From NCBI GenBank assembly GCA_028275075.1, contig JAQCNK010000059.1, positions 1-7,323 on the forward strand: a DNA stretch of 7,323 nt, given 5' to 3'. A model generated the notes under the pieces. It was not told the origin of the DNA. It searched no databases and was given only the letters and a program-made list of their open reading frames with translations. The DNA is from Haloarcula sp. (GTDB lineage: Archaea; Halobacteriota; Halobacteria; Halobacteriales; Haloarculaceae). The stretch's first letter is position 1; each line of letters begins with the position of its first letter. The position numbers and the translations under genes are program-made. Positions 1 through 4,513 of this stretch are shown piece by piece.

Positions 1-1871
1 GCGACGTCGACACTCACGTCCAGACTCCCGCCGAACGCGACAGCAGCCGGTTGCCCGTCGAGCACGTCGACACTCACTGTGCTGGCGTTCCGGAAGTTCA
101 CCGGGTCGGTGTCGTCCGCGACGAGTCGGGTCCGGGACTCGACGCCGAGCCCGCGCAGGGTCACGTTGGCCGGGTCGCTCGTGGTGTGGAGCGTGTAACT
201 GCCACTCTGGTCGGTGCTGGTCAGGGCACCGGCCTCGCTCGTGACGACTGCGCCGACGACCGGGTCGCCGTCGCTGTCGGTCACCTCACCCTCGACGGTG
301 AGGCTGCCGTCCACGATGGCGTCGGTGGCGGCGGTCACGTTGATGATACCGGTGCCGTAGCGGATGTCACGGCCGTAACGCGACGGAAACTCGGTGTCGG
401 GTTTCTCTGCCGTCTCCGCGAGTGCGTTCCGTATCAGCGGTGCGGGCGTCTCCCCGTCGGTCGCAGACTGGATGAGCGCGACCGCACCCGCAACGTGGGG
501 TGCAGCCATCGAGGTGCCTCCCCCGAACGAGTACGTGGCTGCCGGGTCGCCGATGTCACCGCCAAGCGGACCCGAACTCAGCACGCCAATACCGGGTGCA
601 CTCACGTCGGGCTTGACGTACTGTCGCGGGTAGAACTCGGGGTACTCGGCGGCCCCGCCGGCAGAGGTGTTGTAGTCGACGCTGAACCGGTCGATGACGG
701 CCCCACTCGAGAGGTCAGCGATGTCGCGGGCCTCGTTCGAGGCACCGACCGAGAGCACGCTGAACTCTGCACCCGGCGTCCGCACCGGACCGCCGGCGTC
801 ACCGGCGCCCTCGTTGCCGGCCGTGCCGATAACAACAGTTCCGGCAGCGAGTGCGGTCTGTGCCTGCTGTCCCATCAGCAGTTCCAGCACCGAGTCCCCG
901 GGGCTCTCTATCGGTAATCCGAGGCTCATACTCGCCACGTCCGAGTCCTGCTCGACTGCGAACTCGACCGACGCGAGGAGGTCCTCCACGGCGATGCTCT
1001 TTCTCTCGCCGACTTTTATATTGATCAGCGACGCGTTCGGTGCGACACCGTACCGGGGCACGTCACCGGCGGGGTCGGCCGCACCCGTCGCGGTTCCTGC
1101 GACGTGCTCACCGTGGGCCACTTCGGTCGGCTGTCCGAGCGTTCCGGTGGTCACGCTGCCGTTCTCGGCGACGGCCTTTATTCCGAACTCGAGGTCGGGG
1201 TGACCTGCCTCGGGGTCGCTGATACCGTTGTCGATTATCGTGACGGTCGTCCCCTCGCCCGAGGCGCTGTACTTGTCCTCGAACCCCGGCACGTCGATCT
1301 GCCGGAGTCCGTAGGTGAAATTCTGTGTCTGGTCGGCGCTCACGTTCGACTCTGTCTGAGCCTGGACCGACGACGGGCGAGTCATCTCGGTGTTCGGGGC
1401 GACCCTGGTGACGCCGTCGATTGCGGCGAGGTCAACCGGGTCGACGGTCTCCAGGTCGACACGGGCCGAGACCACGTTCCCGACCCAGAACGTGTTGCGG
1501 ACCGTCACACCCTCCATCGCCGAGGCGGCCTCAACAACCGGTCCGAGTGTCGCCTCGGAATCGGCCCGCAGGGCCGTTGCGTTCACCTGGCCGGCGGTGA
1601 CCGCCGAATCGCTGATATCGCGCTCGACGAGCAACAGCGCCACCGTCGTGCCCTCGCGGTCTGTCAGGTCCTCGGAGACGACCGCCCCAGTGTCCGTCGG
1701 AAGGGCAACACCGGGCCTCTCGGCCAGTGCCGCGCTGTCGGCGCTCGGGTCCCCGTGTGCCTGGAACCCTACCGTTGCGGTGGCCGCACCGGCGGTGACT
1801 GCCGAGAGTACCAGCACCGCTCCGAGAAGTAGCAGCTGGATCTGCCGGGTTGCTGTTTGGTCTACACTCAT
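1..1871 (-). CDS. Secreted subtilisin-like serine protease (family S8), C-terminus beyond window
   Basis: Extracellular endopeptidase of the subtilase family. The start is ATG at 1871-1869, giving 623 codons before the window edge. Residues about 10-34 form one hydrophobic leader (IQLLLLGAVLVLSAVTAG) with no twin arginine, so Sec export or an N-terminal anchor is likely. Residues about 65-165 resemble an I9-type propeptide. The catalytic set is complete: Asp214 (TIIDNGI), His253 (AHGEHVAGT), Asn353 (GTAGNEG) and Ser454 (GGTSMAAPHVAGA). The consensus DTG and HGTH appear here as DNG and HGEH. After the catalytic domain (to about 515), residues about 523-565 (VEGEVTDSDGDPVVGAVV) match a carboxypeptidase-regulatory-like beta-sandwich. 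Residues 598-623 begin another beta-rich segment in which VSVDV recurs. The family and active site are seen directly; the substrate is unknown. No partner gene overlaps it upstream. Confidence 0.95.
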   Translation of the reverse strand, partial: MSVDQTATRQIQLLLLGAVLVLSAVTAGAATATVGFQAHGDPSADSAALAERPGVALPTDTGAVVSEDLTDREGTTVALLLVERDISDSAVTAGQVNATALRADSEATLGPVVEAASAMEGVTVRNTFWVGNVVSARVDLETVDPVDLAAIDGVTRVAPNTEMTRPSSVQAQTESNVSADQTQNFTYGLRQIDVPGFEDKYSASGEGTTVTIIDNGISDPEAGHPDLEFGIKAVAENGSVTTGTLGQPTEVAHGEHVAGTATGAADPAGDVPRYGVAPNASLINIKVGERKSIAVEDLLASVEFAVEQDSDVASMSLGLPIESPGDSVLELLMGQQAQTALAAGTVVIGTAGNEGAGDAGGPVRTPGAEFSVLSVGASNEARDIADLSSGAVIDRFSVDYNTSAGGAAEYPEFYPRQYVKPDVSAPGIGVLSSGPLGGDIGDPAATYSFGGGTSMAAPHVAGAVALIQSATDGETPAPLIRNALAETAEKPDTEFPSRYGRDIRYGTGIINVTAATDAIVDGSLTVEGEVTDSDGDPVVGAVVTSEAGALTSTDQSGSYTLHTTSDPANVTLRGLGVESRTRLVADDTDPVNFRNASTVSVDVLDGQPAAVAFGGSLDVSVDV

Positions 1872-1929
1872 CTGTTTGTGTCCCCAACCACACACAGCAA
1901 CGGACGCTGACGCCTGATTCTGTCCTCAT

Positions 1930-1969
1930 CACAGAGCATAGTCTTCTGTGTTATATTCTGTCCCACAGA
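1930..1969 (-). promoter_or_regulatory. Candidate protease promoter with three TCTGTG/CACAGA half-sites
   Basis: On the minus strand, GAATATAA (1958-1951) is a TATA-like box about 80 bases before the protease ATG, implying a 5' leader of roughly 50 bases. The plus strand shows CACAGA at 1930-1935, TCTGTG at 1945-1950 and CACAGA at 1964-1969. The TATA box therefore lies inside one inverted pair, and a second pair shares the middle half-site. This could be an operator; binding is inferred only from symmetry. Confidence 0.4.
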
Positions 1970-1971
1970 GA

Positions 1972-2262
1972 CCAACGGTTCTGTTGGCGCCTTCGGCACT
2001 GTCCCTCTCCAGGACAGGTCACTGACCGATTGGCACACACCCCCACTGCGCTCGGTGCCACGGATAGTATCTGCGTCGGGTATTGACATTGCCAACTCTA
2101 TCCAGCTACACACTAATGAGAGGGGCCGGGGGGTTTCACCACCAGAAACAGGCCACCGGGGTTTCGTTCCGACGAGAGAGTCGGCTTCGATATATCCAAT
2201 CCCACGAGATATCCGGCTAAAAACATACCCGGTCTCCGGGCGACAGGTGTTCCAGTGTAACT
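1972..2262. other. Intergenic stretch with no convincing gene
   Basis: About 290 bases between the protease promoter and the broken ORF at 2263. Short open frames exist on both strands, but their translations are rich in Arg, Ser and Pro and lack domain-like features. An AT-rich stretch at 2190-2225 (cgatatatcc, then gctaaaaacat) could be an archaeal TATA region firing rightward into the remnant at 2263. No tRNA, CRISPR or strong hairpin was seen. Confidence 0.4.
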
Positions 2263-2459
2263 AAGCCTGTACACGCTATTGTCGCAACTCCCAGCGTAGA
2301 CGGTATGGCCGGTGGCGTCTTGATGTACGAAACCCGTGCGCTCGGGAAGGAACTCCCGGATTCGTCAAGGTCGACAACTGGGACCGGTTGGCCGACGCAC
2401 TCGCGGCGCGAGGTCACGACTAGGGCGCAGTGTTCCACCTGCCGGAACTCGACGAGTAG
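2263..2459 (+). pseudogene. Remnant of an unidentified protein gene with a frameshift and an in-frame stop
   Basis: The plus-strand frame from 2263 reads KPVHAIVATPSVDGMAGG, then VLMYETRALGKELP, up to about 2357. The coherent reading then moves to another frame from 2358: GFVKVDNWDRLADALAARGH, then D and TAG (2421-2423). The same frame continues past that stop as GAVFHLPELDE to a second TAG (2457-2459). Together these make one acidic, haloarchaeal-looking C-terminus. A single indel near 2350-2360 plus one nonsense codon would explain the break. The ATG at 2305 could start only an out-of-frame product. I do not recognise the family. It overlaps the doubtful 3' extension of the minus-strand zinc-ribbon gene. 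That it is a decayed gene is inferred from composition and continuity only. Confidence 0.35.
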
Positions 2460-2823
2460 GACCGCGACTGTTCCTCGTTTCCACACACCAAGCGTGGCGG
2501 TCTTGAAGCGGGCGGGCGGTCAGAGTAATCCACGGAGGCGTTGTACAAGCCGACGTATGAACCCAGGTTTGAGAGTGGTCGTCCGTCTCCCCCCGCTTGA
2601 TCGAGCCGTCTGCTGCGACATCGGGGGAAGACTCGTATTCGGGTTGTTTCGAGCCGTACGTTCTGATTTCTTCGCTGTCCATCGCATCGAGGGCGGTAGT
2701 GCTCTCGGACTGGCGTTCCAGTTTGGTGTCAGACATCGGTGTCAGAATCTCGTTCCCACACTGCCGACACTGGGCGGGATTCTCGGTGTGGACTGTCCCG
2801 CACTGCTTGCATCTCCAGTTCAT
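2365..2823 (-). CDS. Small zinc-ribbon protein, 3' end probably frameshifted
   Basis: The start is ATG at 2823-2821. The first 22 residues hold a clear zinc ribbon, Cys5-x2-Cys8-x10-Cys19-x2-Cys22 (WRCKQCG...QCRQCG), expected to bind one zinc ion. An acidic, Ser/Glu-rich segment follows to about residue 82 (ALDAMDSEEIRTYG, YESSPDVAADGSIKRGETDD), in the style of haloarchaeal small zinc-ribbon proteins. After GETDD the open frame turns into Arg/Pro/Thr-rich sequence unlike the rest and runs to 2365. Skipping one base near 2576-2580 gives instead TLKPGFIRRLVQRLRGLL and a TGA at 2522-2520, a basic tail on a protein of about 100 residues that fits better. So the gene is either a recent frameshift mutant or carries a sequencing error. 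The exact role is unknown; a regulatory or protein-binding role is only a guess. Confidence 0.7.
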   Translation of the reverse strand: MNWRCKQCGTVHTENPAQCRQCGNEILTPMSDTKLERQSESTTALDAMDSEEIRTYGSKQPEYESSPDVAADGSIKRGETDDHSQTWVHTSACTTPPWITLTARPLQDRHAWCVETRNSRGPTRRVPAGGTLRPSRDLAPRVRRPTGPSCRP

Positions 2824-3192
2824 GACTCAATACTGTGTTCGGGGGACTCGACGGTGGGTATCATTCGGATGTCGGGGGGATAATTTTGTTCCCGAACCGG
2901 CGCGGGCCTGTTCTCTCTCTCCCCTGTTGCAACGCTCCTTCGGGCTCGGGCGCGTGCTATAACTCTCATCAAACATCTGAGGCTGTCTCTGTCGAGCGTT
3001 AGCTAAGACGCGACAGCGTCGACGAACTCGACAGCCATCTCAACCCCCGCGTTCGGGAGCATACCAAGGAACACAGCCAACACGAGTTCGTCGCCGTCTC
3101 GTCACCCCCGACCTGCAGATCATGGCTGTCGATGTTTCTGTGCTCGAGACAGTACTCTCTGAGTTATGTGCTCTCGGAGGAAACAGTGAGGT
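2824..3192. other. Intergenic stretch between the zinc-ribbon gene and the small peptide gene
   Basis: About 370 bases. Reading left from the zinc-ribbon start, the minus strand shows an AT-rich box (AACAAAATTATCC, about 2892-2880), a possible TATA element about 60 bases before the ATG. A second TATA-like CTATAA lies at 2957-2962. The stretch also holds the 32-codon fragment at 3003-3101 described separately. The words cgacagccat (about 3028) and atggctgtcg (about 3122) form a distant 10-bp inverted pair of unknown meaning. Confidence 0.35.
3003..3101 (-). pseudogene. Possible C-terminal gene fragment of 32 codons
   Basis: The minus-strand frame between TGA (3104-3102) and TAG (3005-3003) reads DGDELVLAVFLGMLPNAG, then VEMAVEFVDAVAS. 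The composition is acidic and hydrophobic with GC-rich third positions, as in genuine haloarchaeal C-termini. There is no ATG near the beginning (a GTG lies at codon 7), and the upstream frame is closed by the TGA. It could be the last piece of a decayed gene, a very small membrane-associated protein, or chance. I cannot name a family. Confidence 0.2.
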
Positions 3193-3327
3193 ATGCAATC
3201 CAATGCAACCACGATCGCTGGTATCGTCCTCGCAATCCTCGTGCTCGGGAGTCTCGCTGTCGGCGGTGCTGCCGCCGCGGATATCGTGTCAGTCCCATCG
3301 GTGTCACTCCCGTCGCTGTCGCTTTGA
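3193..3327 (+). CDS. Predicted small secreted or membrane peptide, 44 residues
   Basis: Start is ATG at 3193-3195 and stop is TGA at 3325-3327. The N-terminus MQSNATTIAG is followed by a strong hydrophobic segment at residues 8-29 (IAGIVLAILVLGSLAVGGAA). This looks like a signal peptide with an AAAA-D junction near residue 29, or a single membrane helix. The last 15 residues (DIVSVPSVSLPSLSL) repeat a V/L-S-P pattern. A Shine-Dalgarno-like GGAGG sits at 3176-3180, 12 bases before the ATG, and GTGAGG directly precedes it. No twin arginine or lipobox is visible. The product and role are unrecognised. It stands alone on the plus strand, converging on the lipoprotein gene. The leader-like composition and ribosome site make it more than a random ORF, but its size leaves doubt. 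Confidence 0.5.
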   Translation: MQSNATTIAGIVLAILVLGSLAVGGAAAADIVSVPSVSLPSLSL

Positions 3328-3414
3328 CTGCCAGTAAGACACACCTCGAACTTTCTTTGAGCACAGAGAGCTCTCCCCAGAGCTCCGGGGCTGACGACGC
3401 GACTGTCCCCCACT

Positions 3415-3455
3415 CCACGCGGCGAGCGTGGCAGCCCGAAAGGAAATAACGAAGA
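3415..3455. terminator. Possible bidirectional termination region
   Basis: The intergenic space between the converging peptide and lipoprotein genes holds a hairpin CCACGC-ggcga-GCGTGG (3415-3431). On the minus strand a T-rich tract precedes it (TATCTTCGTTATTTCCTTTC, about 3455-3436). Archaeal genes often stop on T-rich tracts, so the tract could end the lipoprotein transcript and the hairpin could serve the plus-strand peptide. This is weak evidence from sequence alone. Confidence 0.25.
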
Positions 3456-3493
3456 TAGAGCCGGCGACAGAGAAGATCAATGTAATTGAAGAC

Positions 3494-3946
3494 TCAGAGG
3501 CCTTCTGAAACTTCAATTTCGTATCTCGCGATGCGGTCAGGATCCGTCCCAAGGTATACACAGTCAAACTCCCACTCGCGACCGGCCGCAAGGTCGGTCA
3601 CGTTATCTAATCCATCAGCTATTTGAGTTCCATCACCATCAAGAAATACGGCTGTGGCCTCAACATAATTCAACTCGCTATCGGTATTGTTGACAGCGGT
3701 ACCACGGATACCTGATGAGAATTGCTCGCTGTAGAACTCGTGATTAAGGACTTCAACGTTGGGTTGATCGTGGTTACTACTGTCCCCACCGTTGCTAGCA
3801 CTATCATCCCCACCGTTGCTATTGTCATCGTTACTATCATCTGTATTACCCTCCCCAGAGTCGCTGGAATCGTCTGATAAACACCCGGTGAGGGCGAGGG
3901 CACTGACAGCTGCTCCGGTGGTTGTGAGGTATTGTCTTCTATTCAT
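3494..3946 (-). CDS. Tat-exported lipoprotein with FxLYD-like domain
   Basis: Start chosen at ATG 3946-3944 (MNRRQYL...); a GTG two codons upstream is possible but would only add two residues before the Tat motif. Residues 1-22 form a haloarchaeal Tat lipoprotein leader: NRRQYL, a hydrophobic stretch (GAAVSALALTG) and lipobox LTGC with Cys22 as the lipid-modified first mature residue. Residues about 24-62 are a Ser/Asp/Asn/Gly linker, typical of surface-anchored halophile proteins. Residues about 64-150 (NVEVLNHEFYSEQ...GIRGTAVNN...ATAVFLDGDGTQIAD...GREWEFDCVY) match the layout of the FxLYD beta-sandwich, in which a lone conserved F/LYD-like strand is followed by DG. The protein should sit on the outer face of the membrane; its ligand is unknown. 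The gene is visibly AT-richer than the protease and fibre genes, which suggests separate origin. Confidence 0.88.
   Translation of the reverse strand: MNRRQYLTTTGAAVSALALTGCLSDDSSDSGEGNTDDSNDDNSNGGDDSASNGGDSSNHDQPNVEVLNHEFYSEQFSSGIRGTAVNNTDSELNYVEATAVFLDGDGTQIADGLDNVTDLAAGREWEFDCVYLGTDPDRIARYEIEVSEGL
3783..3821 (-). repeat. Two in-frame copies of a 15-bp repeat in the lipoprotein linker
   Basis: TCCCCACCGTTGCTA occurs at 3783-3797 and 3807-3821, a 24-base period equal to eight codons. It encodes repeated S-N-G-G-D units in the linker. Identical in-frame copies would allow the linker to lengthen or shorten without breaking the protein. Confidence 0.75.
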
Positions 3947-3981
3947 GCTCACATCAATTGTAGATTATAAGTGTTCGCGTC

Positions 3982-3995
3982 AAATTATAAAATTT
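3982..3995 (-). promoter_or_regulatory. Candidate TATA box of the lipoprotein gene
   Basis: The minus strand reads AAATTTTATAATTT (3995-3982), a strong archaeal TATA element in an AT-rich region. Transcription starting about 25-27 bases downstream would begin near 3959, leaving only about a dozen bases before the ATG at 3946. A second TATA-like TTATAATC (about 3971-3964) is too close to the start to fit. Confidence 0.5.
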
Positions 3996-4030
3996 GAAAT
4001 TCTCATAACTCGGTTGTAGCGACTGCTGAA

Positions 4031-4050
4031 TATGCGGCCGTATGCGGCCC
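4031..4050 (+). repeat. Tandem 10-bp repeat
   Basis: TATGCGGCCG is followed directly by TATGCGGCCC, nine of ten positions identical. It lies in the 180-base gap between the lipoprotein promoter and the helix-turn-helix gene. The preceding word GCTGAATAT (about 4025) recurs at about 4093. The function is unknown; it could be a binding site or a recombination scar. Confidence 0.5.
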
Positions 4051-4127
4051 GAACCACTGGAGGGCGGCGCGACTCCCGGGCGAACACCCCCCGCTGAATA
4101 TCGCTCACTATCACCGAGAACAAGCGG

Positions 4128-4378
4128 TCACGCGGGGGTTGTCGGATTGTCCTCAACGTACTCCCGGACCTGCTCGCGCTTCTCGTCGGTGTTAATCGGT
4201 TCACGCGTGAACTGCTTAACATCCGGGTCGTTGGCAACCTCAGACACCAAACCCTCAGACACCCCCAGGTCGTCGGCAATCGCCTTTGCGTGTCCTCGGA
4301 CACGCGGGGGTCCTCCATGAGATTGGTTGCCTCCATGCGGTATTCGTTTTCCGGCGGTCGGCGTCTGATAGCAGTCAT
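4128..4378 (-). pseudogene. Short helix-turn-helix gene broken by one missing base
   Basis: From ATG 4378-4376 the minus strand reads MTAIRRRPPENEYRMEATNL, then MEDPRVSEDT, and then turns to nonsense. One base out of frame, coherent sequence resumes as AKAIADDLGVSEGLVSEVAN, then DPDVKQFTREPINTDEKREQ, VREYVEDNPTTPA and TGA (4130-4128). Restoring one G after ACG (about 4287) joins them into a protein of about 83 residues. The part AKAIADDLGVSEGLVSEV has the pattern of a helix-turn-helix (A-x-x-L-G-V-S-x-x-x-V), so a small DNA-binding protein is likely. A weak ribosome site (GGTGAG) lies about 10 bases before the ATG. The gene follows the fibre gene by about 135 bases on the same strand and may be part of the same viral remnant. 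The target is unknown. Sequencing error is the main alternative to real loss. Confidence 0.6.
4288..4305. repeat. Perfect palindrome at the frameshift of the helix-turn-helix gene
   Basis: GCGTGTCC-TC-GGACACGC: 8-bp arms around a 2-base centre. It abuts the exact place where the reading frame of the surrounding gene breaks. The adjoining word CACGCGGGGGT (4301-4311) recurs at about 4130-4140, at the 3' end of the gene. Confidence 0.8.
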
Positions 4379-4513
4379 GCGTCTCACCACGCATAGATGC
4401 ACTCCTGCTATCACACCGACTCGCGTGCGTGAAGTCCAATTCCGGTTAGATTCGAGGTGGGTCGACGACTGTGGCGTGGTCGAACTCTCCGACTTCACGA
4501 CTGCCACGCGACA

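Noticed and set aside
51..1917. Several long plus-strand open frames opposite the protease gene
   Set aside because: They are antisense shadows of the GC-rich subtilase; their translations are rich in Arg, Gly, Val or Ser with no domain, while the minus frame has a complete active site.
3122..3337. 71-codon plus-strand frame starting MAVDVSVLETVLSE
   Set aside because: The first half looks plausible but the second half is Ser/Arg/Cys-rich shadow of the 44-residue peptide gene in another frame, which has the better ribosome site.
3304..3591. 95-codon minus-strand frame with a hydrophobic stretch (TLIFSVAGSIFVISF)
   Set aside because: It overlaps the lipoprotein 3' end in another frame, has no ribosome site, and the hydrophobic run comes from T-rich non-coding DNA.
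4280..4310. Programmed -1 frameshift in the helix-turn-helix gene
   Set aside because: There is no X-XXY-YYZ slippery heptamer in the needed phase; CGCAAAG does not fit. The palindrome spans the break rather than lying downstream at the usual spacing.
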